From assembly GCF_914271485.1 (NCBI RefSeq), contig NZ_CAJZAG010000007.1, positions 310,001-374,000 on the forward strand: 64,000 bases of DNA, given 5' to 3'. The DNA comes from Cupriavidus pampae (lineage in GTDB: Bacteria; Pseudomonadota; Gammaproteobacteria; Burkholderiales; Burkholderiaceae). Below are positions 27,559 through 36,807 of the stretch, in pieces (the first letter of the stretch is position 1; each line of letters starts with the position of its first letter). Made by a program: the position numbers and the translations under genes. The notes below the pieces were generated by a model, which was given only the letters and a program-made list of their open reading frames with translations, was not told where the DNA came from and did not search any database.

Positions 27559-29460
27559 ATGAGCCAACATAGTCAGTTCCGCCTGCTGGGTCTGCGGCGG
27601 TTTGCCCCGTTCTTCTGGACGCAGTTCCTCGGGGCGATGAACGACAACGTCTTCAAGGTCGCGTTCACGTCGCTGGTGACGTATCACACCGCGTTGTTCG
27701 AGGGCGTCGATGCCCACTCCGCCGCCTTCCTGATTTCCGCGATCTTTATTTTGCCGTTCGTGCTGTTCTCGGCCACAAGCGGGCAGATCGCCGACAAGAT
27801 CGAGAAATCGCGCCTGATCCGGCTGGTCAAATCGCTCGAGATCGCCATCATGCTGCTCGGCCTGGCCGGGTTCTACTGGCACAGTGCGCCAATCCTCTAC
27901 ACCGGCACGTTCCTGATGGGCCTGCACTCGACGCTGTTCGGGCCGGTCAAGTTCGCGTACCTGCCGCAGCATCTGGACCAGACCGAACTGGTCGGCGGCA
28001 ACGGGCTCGTGGAAATGGGCACGTTCGTGGCGATCCTGTTCGGCACCATCATCGGCGGCGAGCTCGCCGGTCTGTCGAGCGGTGGCGAGATTGTCGGACC
28101 GCTCTACGTCGGCATCGTTTGCGTGATGCTGGCCATTGCCGGCCGCATCGTATCGCGCGGCGTACCGGATTCGCCCGCGCCGCAACCGGACCTGCGCATC
28201 AACTGGAACCCGTTCACCGAGACGTGGCGCAACCTGATGCTCGCGCGCGAGCGCCGCGTGGTGTTCCTGAGCCTGCTCGGCATTTCGTGGCTGTGGTTCC
28301 TCGGTGCCACCTTCCTGACCTCGTTCTTCAGCTTTGCCAAGGATGTGCTCGGCGGCGATCAGAACGTGGTCACGCTACTGCTTGCGGTGTTCTCGATCGG
28401 TATCGGCTTTGGCTCGCTGCTGTGCGAGCGGCTCTCGAGCCGGCATGTGGAAATCGGCCTGGTGCCGTTCGGCTCGATCGGCATGACGGTATTCGCGGTG
28501 GATCTGTACCTGGCCACGCATGGGGAAAGCGCGGCCGGCACGCTGACTGGCATTGGCGGTTTTATCGCGGCGCCGGGCCACTGGCGCGTGCTGATCGACC
28601 TATTTGGCGTGGCGATGTTCGGCGGCTTCTACAGCGTGCCGCTCTATGCATTGATCCAAAGCCGCTGCGCGCCCACGCACCGCGCGCGCATCATCGCGGC
28701 CAACAACATCCTGAACAGCTTCTTCATGATCGCGGCCTCGCTGCTCGGCGTGGTGCTCACGTCCGCGGGCTACACGATTCCGCAGTTGTTTCTCGTGGTC
28801 GGCCTGCTCAACGCGGTGGTCGCGATCTACATCTACACGCTGGTGCCGGAATTCCTGCTGCGCTTTATCGCCTGGATTCTGGTGCACACGATCTATCGTC
28901 TGCGCCGCATCAATGCCGAGAACATTCCCGACGAAGGTCCCGCGGTGCTCGTATGCAACCACGTGAGCTTTGCCGACGCGGTGGTGCTGATGGCCGCGAG
29001 CCCGCGCCCGGTGCGCTTCGTGATGGACCACCGCATCTTCAAGATCCCATTCCTGTCGTGGTTCTTCCGTCAGGCGCGCGCGATTCCGATCGCCCCGGCG
29101 CACGAGAACGCGGAGATGCTCAAGCGCGCATACGACGCCGTGGCGGAGGCGCTGGAGGAGGGCGACCTCGTCTGCATCTTCCCGGAAGGCAAGATCACGG
29201 CCACCGGCGACCTCAATCCGTTCAAGGGCGGCGTGCAGCAGATCATCCGGCGCACGCCGGTACCGGTGGTGCCGATGGCGCTGCGCGGCCTGTGGGGCAG
29301 CTTCTTCTCGCGCAAGGACGGTCCCGCGATGTCGCGGCCGTTCCGGCGCGGTATCCAGAGCAAGCTGGAACTGGTCGTCGGCACGCCGGTGCCGCCCGAC
29401 GAGGTCACGGCAGAGGGGTTGAGGCAGACCGTGGCGGCGTTGCGCGGCGAATGGCGCTAG
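27559..29460 (+). CDS. LplT-like MFS transporter fused to a PlsC acyltransferase
   Basis: 633 aa two-domain inner-membrane protein. Residues 1 to about 430 are a 12-helix MFS unit like lysophospholipid flippase LplT (FFWTQFLGAMNDNVFK opening). Residues about 440-633 are a PlsC/LPLAT domain with the catalytic NHVSFAD (H-x4-D) and FPEGKIT motifs. E. coli has LplT and Aas as separate proteins, with Aas also bearing an acyl-ACP synthetase. Here that synthetase domain is absent. It likely flips lysophospholipids inward and re-acylates them with acyl-ACP or acyl-CoA. Confidence 0.88.
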   Translation: MSQHSQFRLLGLRRFAPFFWTQFLGAMNDNVFKVAFTSLVTYHTALFEGVDAHSAAFLISAIFILPFVLFSATSGQIADKIEKSRLIRLVKSLEIAIMLLGLAGFYWHSAPILYTGTFLMGLHSTLFGPVKFAYLPQHLDQTELVGGNGLVEMGTFVAILFGTIIGGELAGLSSGGEIVGPLYVGIVCVMLAIAGRIVSRGVPDSPAPQPDLRINWNPFTETWRNLMLARERRVVFLSLLGISWLWFLGATFLTSFFSFAKDVLGGDQNVVTLLLAVFSIGIGFGSLLCERLSSRHVEIGLVPFGSIGMTVFAVDLYLATHGESAAGTLTGIGGFIAAPGHWRVLIDLFGVAMFGGFYSVPLYALIQSRCAPTHRARIIAANNILNSFFMIAASLLGVVLTSAGYTIPQLFLVVGLLNAVVAIYIYTLVPEFLLRFIAWILVHTIYRLRRINAENIPDEGPAVLVCNHVSFADAVVLMAASPRPVRFVMDHRIFKIPFLSWFFRQARAIPIAPAHENAEMLKRAYDAVAEALEEGDLVCIFPEGKITATGDLNPFKGGVQQIIRRTPVPVVPMALRGLWGSFFSRKDGPAMSRPFRRGIQSKLELVVGTPVPPDEVTAEGLRQTVAALRGEWR

Positions 29461-29548
29461 TCACACGATCGCCAACCAATGATCCGATAACGCCTCGGCG
29501 AGCCAGACCGGGTAGCGAGTCACGAGTAGAGGGGAGAGGGAGAACACC

Positions 29549-30403
29549 ATGATCACGCTCTACACGTTTGGCCCCGCGTTCGGGCTGCCCGATGCCAGCC
29601 CGTTCGTCACCAAGGCTGAGCTGCTGCTCAAGCTCTCGGGCCTGCCGTACGAGACCCGGCGCGGCAGCCTGCGGCGCGCGCCCAAGGGCAAGCTGCCGTA
29701 TCTCGACGACACCGGCCGCATCATCGCGGACTCCACGCTGATCCGGCTGTATCTCGAGAAGACCTATCACATCGACTTCGATGAGGGCCTGGACGCCGCG
29801 CAGCGCGGCACCGCCTGGGCTATCGAGAAGCTGATGGAAGACAACCTGTACTGGGTGGTGGCGCGCGTGCGCTGGCTCGATCGCGAGAACTTCGAGCGCG
29901 GGCCCGCGCAGTACTTCCGCCGCGTGCCGGCGCCGGTGCGCGGCCTCGTCGAACGGCTGGTGCGGCGCAAGGTCCGGCAGATGCTGTGGAGCCAGGGTGC
30001 CGGACGCTATACCGATGACGAACTGGTGGCACTCGCCAACCACAGTGTGGGCGCGATCGCCGATGTCCTTGGCGATCGACGCTATCTGATGGGCGATCGG
30101 CCGTGCGGCGCGGACGCCACGTTGTTTGCGTTTGCGGGCGCGTTGATGTCGCCAGTGTTCGAGACGCCGATCCGCACCGCGGCCGAGGCGCGGCCCAATC
30201 TGGTGGCCTATATCGCGCGCATGCGGCGCGAGTTCTATCCCGACTTCGCGTTTCCCGCCGCGGCAACTGCAACTGCCACAACTGCCGCCTTGCCCGGTCC
30301 CGGTATCGCGGCCGCCTCGGTGGGTAACGCGGGCGCCGATGTCGCGGAGGCCGCCGATGCCGCCGCCACGCCGATCGCCGCGCAAAATAGCCGTACAATG
30401 TAG
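29549..30403 (+). CDS. glutathione S-transferase family protein (Faxc/metaxin-like)
   Basis: 284 aa. The N-terminal thioredoxin-fold half has FGLPDASPFVTKAELLLKLSGLPYE, with no classical catalytic Ser/Tyr/Cys arrangement, and PKGKLPYLDD...IADSTLI. The helical half contains RPCGADATLFAFAGA. This matches the FAXC/metaxin-type GST branch, in which GST activity is often weak. The last 45 residues are an Ala/Thr-rich low-complexity tail not found in the fold. The RBS lies in a purine-rich stretch (GAGGGGAGAGGG) that resembles one arm of the dispersed palindrome. Confidence 0.82.
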   Translation: MITLYTFGPAFGLPDASPFVTKAELLLKLSGLPYETRRGSLRRAPKGKLPYLDDTGRIIADSTLIRLYLEKTYHIDFDEGLDAAQRGTAWAIEKLMEDNLYWVVARVRWLDRENFERGPAQYFRRVPAPVRGLVERLVRRKVRQMLWSQGAGRYTDDELVALANHSVGAIADVLGDRRYLMGDRPCGADATLFAFAGALMSPVFETPIRTAAEARPNLVAYIARMRREFYPDFAFPAAATATATTAALPGPGIAAASVGNAGADVAEAADAAATPIAAQNSRTM

Positions 30404-30433
30404 GCCGTTTTTGACTTCTCGGCGGTTTCGATC

Positions 30434-31531
30434 ATGTCCGGCAATACCCTTGGCCTGCTGTTCACTGTCACCACGTTTGGCGAATCGCACGGTCCCGCCA
30501 TCGGCGCCGTCGTGGACGGCTGCCCGCCGGGCCTGTCGCTGACCGAAGCCGACATCCAGGGCGACCTCGATCGCCGCAAGCCGGGCACCTCGCGCCACGT
30601 CACGCAGCGCAAGGAACCGGATCAGGTTGAGATCCTGTCGGGCGTGTTCGAAGGCAAGACCACCGGCACGCCGATCTGCCTGCTGATCCGCAACACCGAC
30701 CAGCGCAGCAAGGACTACGGCAATATCGTCGAGACCTTCCGTCCCGGCCACGCCGACTACACCTACTGGCAAAAGTACGGCATCCGCGACTATCGCGGCG
30801 GCGGCCGTTCGTCGGCACGACTGACCGCGCCCGTGGTGGCCGCGGCGGCCATCGCCAAGAAATGGCTGCGCGAGCAGTACGGCACCGAGATCCGCGGCTA
30901 TATGTCGGCGCTCGGTGAGGTGGAAGTGCCGTTCCTCGACTGGAAGCATGTGCCGGAGAATCCGTTCTTCGCGCCCAACGACGAGATCGTGCCCGAGCTC
31001 GAGACCTACATGGATGCGCTGCGCCATGACGGCGATTCGGTCGGCGCGCGCATCAACGTGGTGGCCAGCGGCGTACCGGTCGGCCTCGGCGAGCCGTTGT
31101 TCGACAAGCTCGATGCCGATATCGCGCACGCGATGATGGGGATCAACGCGGTCAAGGGCGTCGAGATCGGCGCGGGCTTCGACAGCGTCGCGCAGCGCGG
31201 CACCGTGCATGGCGACGAACTCACGCCCGAAGGCTTCAGTACCAACAACTCCGGTGGCGTGCTCGGCGGTATCTCCACCGGCCAGGACATCACGGTGTCG
31301 ATTGCGATCAAGCCGACCTCGAGCATTCGTTCGCCGAAGGCGTCGATCGACAAGGCCGGCGCTCCGGCCACGGTCGAGACCTTCGGTCGTCACGATCCGT
31401 GCGTGGGCATCCGCGCCACGCCGATCGCTGAAGCCATGCTCGCGCTCGTGCTGATGGATCATGCGCTGCGTCATCGCGCGCAATGCGGCGACGTGCACGT
31501 GGACACCCCGCGCATTCCCGCGCAGTCTTGA
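30434..31531 (+). CDS. aroC: chorismate synthase
   Basis: 365 aa, the normal length. It converts EPSP to chorismate with reduced FMN as cofactor, the last common step of aromatic amino acid synthesis. Signatures seen are [11 protein letters not shown] at the N-terminus, RRKPGTSR (as [18 protein letters not shown], read in parts), [10 protein letters not shown], and the C-terminal [11 protein letters not shown]. It starts 30 bases after the GST stop. The stop overlaps the likely TTG start of the MFS gene. Confidence 0.96.
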   Translation: MSGNTLGLLFTVTTFGESHGPAIGAVVDGCPPGLSLTEADIQGDLDRRKPGTSRHVTQRKEPDQVEILSGVFEGKTTGTPICLLIRNTDQRSKDYGNIVETFRPGHADYTYWQKYGIRDYRGGGRSSARLTAPVVAAAAIAKKWLREQYGTEIRGYMSALGEVEVPFLDWKHVPENPFFAPNDEIVPELETYMDALRHDGDSVGARINVVASGVPVGLGEPLFDKLDADIAHAMMGINAVKGVEIGAGFDSVAQRGTVHGDELTPEGFSTNNSGGVLGGISTGQDITVSIAIKPTSSIRSPKASIDKAGAPATVETFGRHDPCVGIRATPIAEAMLALVLMDHALRHRAQCGDVHVDTPRIPAQS

Positions 31532-32742
31532 GCACCGGCGGGAGCGAGCCAGCCGCGCAGACCGGCAATCGGACGGAAGGTCGGACCGGCATCGATACCG
31601 CCACCTATCTGCGCTTTGGGCTCTTCTACCTTGGCTACTACGGCTATGTAGGCGTCATCTCGCCCTACATCAGCCTGTATTTTTCCGGACGCGGTTTTTC
31701 TCCCGTACAGATCGGCGTGCTGATGGCCTGCTTTCAGGTCAGCCGCATCGTCGGCCCGTATCTGTGGGGCTGGCTGTCCGACGTCATGCACACACGCGTG
31801 CGCATCCTGCGGCTGACCTCGGTTTCCGCGCTGCTCGCGTTTCTGATCGTGCCCGGGGTCGAGACCTACGGCGGCATGATGGCGATGATGATCGGCCTCA
31901 ACCTGATCACCAGCGCGATGTCACCGCTCGGCGATGCGCTAACCATCTCCACGCTGCGCCGCCACGGCGCGTTCGACCACCGCTATGGCCGCGTGCGCAT
32001 GTTCGGCTCGGCCGGCTTTATCGGCGCGGTACTGCTGGGCGGCGCGCTGTTCGAGCACTACGGCATCCTCGCCTTTCCGTGGCTCGCGAGCGCGATGCTC
32101 GGTGTGTTTGCCCTGGTGGTGCTGGGCATGCGCGATGCCAACGACGACGGCCCACGCGTGCGCCCACCACCAGCCTTGCCGCTGCTGCGCCGCCCGGATG
32201 TCGCCTGGTTCCTGGCGTCGGCGCTGCTGATGATGTTCGCGCATGCGGCGCTCTACGTGTTCTATTCGCTGTACCTCGAGCAACTCGGCTACAGCAAGCT
32301 CGCCATCGGTGTGATGTGGACCATCGGCGTGGTGGCGGAGATCGTGTTCTTCTTCTATCAGGGCCGCCTGTTCTCGCACTTCTCGCTACGCGCGATTCTC
32401 GCCGGCACCTTCGTGCTCGCGGCGATACGCTTCGGCCTGACCGGTTATCTGGGGCAATTGGTATGGCTGATGGCCGTGGTGCAGATTCTCCACGCCGCCA
32501 CCTTTGCCGCGCACCACAGCGCAAGCCTCAAGCGCCTGCAACACTGGTTCGCGGGCCCGCTGCAGGGCAGGGGGCAGGCACTATACACGGGGATTTCGTA
32601 CGGCGTGGGCGGCACGCTCGGCGGCCTGACCATGGGCTGGACGTGGAAAACGCTGGCCCCCATGCACACCTTCGGCCTGGCGGCCATCGCCGCACTGCTC
32701 GGCGCCGGCTGTGCATGGATGAGCTTCCGCAAGGACGACTAA
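31528..32742 (+). CDS. MFS permease, HcaT/nucleoside-proton symporter-like
   Basis: About 404 aa with 12 hydrophobic helices. The opening [26 protein letters not shown] and the GWLSDV loop are typical of the HcaT/NupG-like (MFS_1_like) group, and the second half begins near [23 protein letters not shown]. No ATG lies at the conserved N-terminus. A TTG at 31528, overlapping the aroC stop, is the simplest start; a longer in-frame ATG at 31483 lies inside aroC. The substrate is not known. Confidence 0.82.
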   Translation: MSTGGSEPAAQTGNRTEGRTGIDTATYLRFGLFYLGYYGYVGVISPYISLYFSGRGFSPVQIGVLMACFQVSRIVGPYLWGWLSDVMHTRVRILRLTSVSALLAFLIVPGVETYGGMMAMMIGLNLITSAMSPLGDALTISTLRRHGAFDHRYGRVRMFGSAGFIGAVLLGGALFEHYGILAFPWLASAMLGVFALVVLGMRDANDDGPRVRPPPALPLLRRPDVAWFLASALLMMFAHAALYVFYSLYLEQLGYSKLAIGVMWTIGVVAEIVFFFYQGRLFSHFSLRAILAGTFVLAAIRFGLTGYLGQLVWLMAVVQILHAATFAAHHSASLKRLQHWFAGPLQGRGQALYTGISYGVGGTLGGLTMGWTWKTLAPMHTFGLAAIAALLGAGCAWMSFRKDD

Positions 32743-32760
32743 GGTTTTCTCGCCGCTTCG

Positions 32761-33858
32761 TCAAACCAACCCAGCCACCCGCTCCGCAATCGCCAGCGAC
32801 GACGTCAGCCCCGGCGACTCGATCCCAAACAGGTTCACCAGCCCCGGTACCCCATGCACCGCGGGGCCATCGATGCGGAAGTCGGCCGCCACCTCCGTAG
32901 GGCCGCTGATCTTCGGCCGAATCCCGGCATACCCCGGCTGCAGCGCCCCATCCGCGAGCCCCGGCCAGTAGCGCCGCACCTCGGCATAGAACCCATCCGC
33001 ATCATGTGGCGGCACGCTGTACTCGATCTCGTCGATCCATCGCACGTTGGGACCAAACCGTGCCTGGCCACCGAGGTCGAGTGTCAGATGCACGCCCAAC
33101 CCCGCCGCTTCCGGCACCGGATAGATCAACCGCGAAAACGGCGCGCGCCCCGCCAGCGTGAAATAGCACCCTTTGGCGTAAAACTGCGGCGGCACGTGCT
33201 CGCGCGGCACGCCCGCGATGCGGCGCGCCAGATCTGGCGCGGTCAACCCCGCCGAATTGATGACCGTACGCGCCAGCAGCGTGGTCGTGCCCTCGCCGCC
33301 AACCTCGAGCCGAATCCCCTCCGCGGTCACCGCGCCCGACAACACCGGCGACTGCACCGCCAGCATCGCCCCCGCGCCTTCGGCATCGCCGAGCAACGCC
33401 GTCATCAGCCCATGGCTGTCGATAATTCCCGTCGAAGGGGAGAGCAGCGCCGCCTCGCATTCGAGTTGTGGCTCCAGCGCGCGCGCCTCATCGCGTGACA
33501 GCAGTTGCAGATCGTGCACGCCGTTCGCCGCCGCCTTGGCACGAATGCCTTCGAGCGTGGCCACCTGCGCGGCACTGGTGGCCACGATCAGCTTGCCGCA
33601 GCGCCGATGCTCGACGTGGTGGCTCTCGCAAAAATCGTAGAGCATCGCCTTGCCCCGCACGCAAAGCTCGGCCTTGAGCGAGCCCGCCGGATAGTAGATG
33701 CCCGCGTGAATCACCTCGCTATTGCGCGCGCTCGTGATCGTGCCAAACGCGTTCTCGGCCTCGAGCACAATCACCTCGCGCCCCTGCAGCGCCAACGCGC
33801 GTGCCACCGCGAGTCCCACCACGCCGGCGCCGATGACGACGCAATCCACCTGTTCCAT
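32761..33858 (-). CDS. FAD-dependent oxidoreductase, L-2-hydroxyglutarate oxidase (LhgO)-like
   Basis: 365 aa DAO-fold flavoenzyme. [17 protein letters not shown] is the FAD dinucleotide site and [20 protein letters not shown] is the LhgO signature. [16 protein letters not shown] and the C-terminal [16 protein letters not shown] also match. LhgO oxidises L-2-hydroxyglutarate to 2-oxoglutarate and feeds the quinone pool. The start at 33858 follows AAGGAGCATCAG. An FCD regulator gene lies 20 bases upstream in the same direction, forming a two-gene operon. Confidence 0.87.
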   Translation of the reverse strand: MEQVDCVVIGAGVVGLAVARALALQGREVIVLEAENAFGTITSARNSEVIHAGIYYPAGSLKAELCVRGKAMLYDFCESHHVEHRRCGKLIVATSAAQVATLEGIRAKAAANGVHDLQLLSRDEARALEPQLECEAALLSPSTGIIDSHGLMTALLGDAEGAGAMLAVQSPVLSGAVTAEGIRLEVGGEGTTTLLARTVINSAGLTAPDLARRIAGVPREHVPPQFYAKGCYFTLAGRAPFSRLIYPVPEAAGLGVHLTLDLGGQARFGPNVRWIDEIEYSVPPHDADGFYAEVRRYWPGLADGALQPGYAGIRPKISGPTEVAADFRIDGPAVHGVPGLVNLFGIESPGLTSSLAIAERVAGLV

Positions 33859-33878
33859 CTGATGCTCCTTGATAACGA

Positions 33879-34586
33879 TCAGGATAGGGCGAGCCCCATG
33901 CGCGACGCGGCAGCGGCCAGATGCGCCTGCGCGGCAGCGCGCGCGGCATCGGCATCGCCCGCCACGATCGCCGCGACCAGCGCCGCGTGCTCGGCATCGG
34001 CCGCGCGCGGCGCGCCAGTGCGGGCCGACAGCCGCGCACTGTTTTCCCACGCCCGCTGCCGCGCCAGCAGCAACTGTTGACTCACGAAATCGGTCAGGCC
34101 CGTAAAGCACGGGTTATGCGCGGCCGCCGCAATCGCGTGATGAAACGCCACATCGGCCGCCGCCGCGCTCGCGAAGTCCAGCGCATGCGCCTGCATCGCG
34201 CCAAGCGCTGCGCGAATCGTCGCGATATCGGCAGCCGTGCGCCGCCGCGCGGCCATCTCCGCGCAGGCCACTTCCACCACGCGCCGCAGTTCGAACAGCT
34301 GTTCGAGCGAGGGCCCGCCGTCCGGCGCACTGGCAACCCGCCAGACCTGCCCGCCGGGCGTCTCGGAGACATACGCGCCCGACCCCTTGCGGGTCACAAG
34401 CACGCCATCGGCCTTGAGCAAGGCAATCGCTTCGCGCACGATCGGCCGGCTCACGCCAAACGCCTCGGCCAGCCCCGCTTCGGCAGGCAGCCGTGCGCCA
34501 GCGGCAAAGCGCCCCGCGGCGATTTCGTCGCGCAGGGTCTGGGCAATGCGGCTTGGCAGCGAGGCCGGGCGGGAAAGCGGTTCCAT
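33879..34586 (-). CDS. GntR-family regulator, FadR/FCD subfamily
   Basis: 235 aa with a winged HTH ([44 protein letters not shown], in parts) and a C-terminal FCD domain ([14 protein letters not shown] supplies metal-binding His residues). It probably represses its own operon with the LhgO-like oxidase, in response to a 2-hydroxy dicarboxylate. A TGTCAG/CTGACA inverted repeat sits directly upstream of its start codon. That pairing is inferred from position. Confidence 0.87.
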   Translation of the reverse strand: MEPLSRPASLPSRIAQTLRDEIAAGRFAAGARLPAEAGLAEAFGVSRPIVREAIALLKADGVLVTRKGSGAYVSETPGGQVWRVASAPDGGPSLEQLFELRRVVEVACAEMAARRRTAADIATIRAALGAMQAHALDFASAAAADVAFHHAIAAAAHNPCFTGLTDFVSQQLLLARQRAWENSARLSARTGAPRAADAEHAALVAAIVAGDADAARAAAQAHLAAAASRMGLALS

Positions 34587-34591
34587 CGATA

Positions 34592-34608
34592 TGTCAGGCT
34601 GTCTGACA
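34592..34608. promoter_or_regulatory. candidate operator of the FCD/LhgO operon
   Basis: TGTCAG, five bases, CTGACA: a perfect 6-bp inverted repeat located 6-22 bases before the regulator start codon. The position suits autorepression. Confidence 0.5.
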
Positions 34609-34736
34609 GATTTTTGATGTGGCGATTGTGGGCGAGTCGCAACGGCGCGTCAAGCCAAACACCGCGATCCCCCGAAAATGGGGGGTCAAACGGGGGTCAA
34701 GGTTGTCTTCAAACGGTCGATAGCAGATAAATACAT

Positions 34737-34762
34737 CAGGCCGGCAGGAAACCGCCGGCCTG
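34737..34762. other. inverted repeat without T-tract
   Basis: CAGGCCGGC, eight bases, GCCGGCCTG: a strong 9-bp hairpin in the divergent gap between the FCD regulator and the PilZ gene. No run of T follows on either strand, so a terminator role is doubtful. Confidence 0.45.
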
Positions 34763-34802
34763 CTCGTGACACCTGCGCATGAAGTTGGAGGAAATCGGTC
34801 GG

Positions 34803-34818
34803 ATGAGATCGATCTCAT
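34803..34818. promoter_or_regulatory. perfect 16-bp palindrome upstream of the PilZ gene
   Basis: ATGAGATCGATCTCAT is fully symmetric and ends 25 bases before the chosen start codon. It could be an operator in the 5' region of the flagellar-brake-like gene. Confidence 0.4.
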
Positions 34819-34843
34819 TCAGCCTCTCATGGAGACGCCCGCC

Positions 34844-35743
34844 ATGATCCAGCTTTCCCCTCAAGACCTGCCGGTTGGCCAGCCCCTGCCATGGTCGCTG
34901 CTCGACGGCGATGGCAACCTGATGCTCGGCAGCGGTTGCGTAATTCCCGACAAGCGCGACCTCGCGCTCGTGTTCCGACACGGTACGGTGTGCCGTCCGG
35001 AAGAACAGTCCGAAGCCGAGAACGACCCGATCAGCCCACGCGGCCGCCTGAGCGCGGGCCCGCTCGGTCTGCAGGTCGGCACGCTGCTGCACGTCAAACT
35101 GCCGGGCGAGAGCTCGCGCGCGGCAGCCAGCCGGTTGATCGGCTTTATCGATCAGGGCCTGTTCGTGACCTGGCCCAGCCTCGGCGGCCGCGAACTGGGC
35201 GTCCAGGCCGGCGAGACGCTGCTGCTGCGCGGCTTCTCGGGGCAGGCGATCCATAGCTTCACCTCGACCATCACGGCGGCATGCCGCAGCCCGTTTCGCT
35301 ATCTGGTGCTGTCTTCGCCCGCGGAAACCGAACATACGCCGGTGCGTAGCGCCGCGCGCGTCCCGACGCGGCTGGCGGCCTACCTCGTGCCCGATGGCCC
35401 CGGCGATGGCGATACGGAAGAATCGATCGACGGTCTCGTCGCCAGCGGCATGGCGCGGCTTGGCCTGCTGTCGGACCTCAGTACCGGTGGCGCGTTGATC
35501 CAGACTTCGGCCCCGGGCCTCGCCATCGGCAGCCGCATCCGGCTACGTTTCCGTTTGCGTACCGCCTCGATCGACAGCGACATTACGCTCAACGCGCAGG
35601 TGCGTGGCGCGCCGGCAGGCAGCGACGACGCCGAATTCCCGGCATGCGGCGTCGCCTTCGACGCGCTCGGCGAGCGCGAGCTGACATTGCTGCAGTGTTT
35701 TATCTACGAGCAGTTGCTGAGCAGCACGCGCATGACGGTGTAG
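34844..35743 (+). CDS. PilZ-domain protein, YcgR-like flagellar brake
   Basis: 299 aa. The N-terminal half resembles the YcgR_2/PilZN domain (VGTLLHVKLPGE..., TWPSLGGRELGVQ). The C-terminal half is a PilZ domain with RVPTR (the R..xR c-di-GMP motif) and DLSTGG (D/NxSxxG), then CGVAFDALGERE. It should bind cyclic di-GMP and slow motility or alter surface behaviour. The start is the ATG at 34844 after GGAGACGCC; an ATG 15 bases upstream is possible. It is not next to flagellar genes here. Confidence 0.85.
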   Translation: MIQLSPQDLPVGQPLPWSLLDGDGNLMLGSGCVIPDKRDLALVFRHGTVCRPEEQSEAENDPISPRGRLSAGPLGLQVGTLLHVKLPGESSRAAASRLIGFIDQGLFVTWPSLGGRELGVQAGETLLLRGFSGQAIHSFTSTITAACRSPFRYLVLSSPAETEHTPVRSAARVPTRLAAYLVPDGPGDGDTEESIDGLVASGMARLGLLSDLSTGGALIQTSAPGLAIGSRIRLRFRLRTASIDSDITLNAQVRGAPAGSDDAEFPACGVAFDALGERELTLLQCFIYEQLLSSTRMTV

Positions 35744-35755
35744 GGCGTGGGATCT

Positions 35756-36730
35756 TCATAACTCGTCGTGCGCCTCGGGTGTAAAGCCGGCCTCGCGCAT
35801 CGCTTCCGCCTTGACGCGCAGGCTCATGCCGACCCTGATCGAACGGAAATCGGTCTTCTCTGCCGCAACCGCGCTCATGTGATGGATCGAGGCAATGATG
35901 CCGTTGTGCACGGTGTCCTTGCCGAACGGATCAAGCAGCGTCGATGGTGCCTGCATGCTATCCACGATCAGGATGTGGTTGCGCCCGTCGGGATCGCTCT
36001 GAATCACGTAGTGCACGATGCTGACCGGCACCGTGTCGACGTATGCCACGGCGGCAAACAGTTGCCGAGAGCCATCCCCTGCCTCCTCACGCATCTCGCG
36101 CGCTCGATGCAGCCATCGGTCGAGCATGGCCTCCGGCGTGCACCCCAGGTGCCGCGTCCGGATGCTCCATGACAGCCAATGCATCGCCCCCGCATCTTCG
36201 CGAGCCTCGCGCAGCTGTGCCATCCAAGCCTCGAGGATCGGTGAAACGATTTCGCTGGCCGGCCGCGATGGCGCCGCGCCGCCCGAATCGAAACGGAAAC
36301 GAATGGCATAGCGGAACTGGCGCCGTGCGCGAACATCGGACCGGTGCAGCCCATCGCCATCGCGTATCCACGTGGAGGGCGCCGGCGGCGCGACGATCCA
36401 CTGTTCCGGCGTCACCTCCCGCGTGCGATAGCCCTCGAGCGGCAGGTAGTACCACGCTGGCGCCAGTTCAGTGGTGGTCGATGCACCTTCGCAGGCGAGC
36501 GGCCCCGTTGAAGCGTCCGGCTCGTCCGAAGGCTGGGCCGCCGGCTGGCAGGGCGTATCGAGAAAGTACTGGCTGGCCGTATGCACGTGCGCGCTGCAGG
36601 CGGGTGCAGCGGCAAGGACGGAGTCGCCCGTAGCCATGGTGGCGATGAGCCTTGCGACCAGTACTGCGAATCGACTCGATAACGCGGAGTTCGTTGCTGC
36701 GGAGTTCGGTACTGAAAATACGCGACGCAT
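35756..36730 (-). CDS. hypothetical protein, possibly GNAT-like
   Basis: 324 aa with no family recognised with certainty. An N-terminal 40 residues with a hydrophobic Ala-rich stretch (FAVLVARLIATMATGDSVLA) could be a signal peptide or anchor. The C-terminal 120 residues follow a loose GNAT order: LFAAVAYVDTVPVSIVHYVI (beta strands), ILIVDSMQAPSTLLDPFGKDTV (core strand then loop), and a final ...KAEAMREAGF, as in acetyltransferase C-termini. There is no clear acetyl-CoA Q/RxxGxG/A loop. GNAT membership is an inference. The gene stands alone, convergent with the PilZ gene. Confidence 0.6.
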   Translation of the reverse strand: MRRVFSVPNSAATNSALSSRFAVLVARLIATMATGDSVLAAAPACSAHVHTASQYFLDTPCQPAAQPSDEPDASTGPLACEGASTTTELAPAWYYLPLEGYRTREVTPEQWIVAPPAPSTWIRDGDGLHRSDVRARRQFRYAIRFRFDSGGAAPSRPASEIVSPILEAWMAQLREAREDAGAMHWLSWSIRTRHLGCTPEAMLDRWLHRAREMREEAGDGSRQLFAAVAYVDTVPVSIVHYVIQSDPDGRNHILIVDSMQAPSTLLDPFGKDTVHNGIIASIHHMSAVAAEKTDFRSIRVGMSLRVKAEAMREAGFTPEAHDEL

Positions 36731-36807
36731 CGTGAAGGCATGCCGAAGGAAAACCTCATCCTAGGCATGCCCACGGCACTCGGAAATGGCCGAAGCCCGA
36801 AAGCGCG

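Noticed and set aside
29405-31498. 697-codon minus-strand frame over the GST and aroC genes
   Set aside because: Antisense shadow of chorismate synthase; no recognisable domain.
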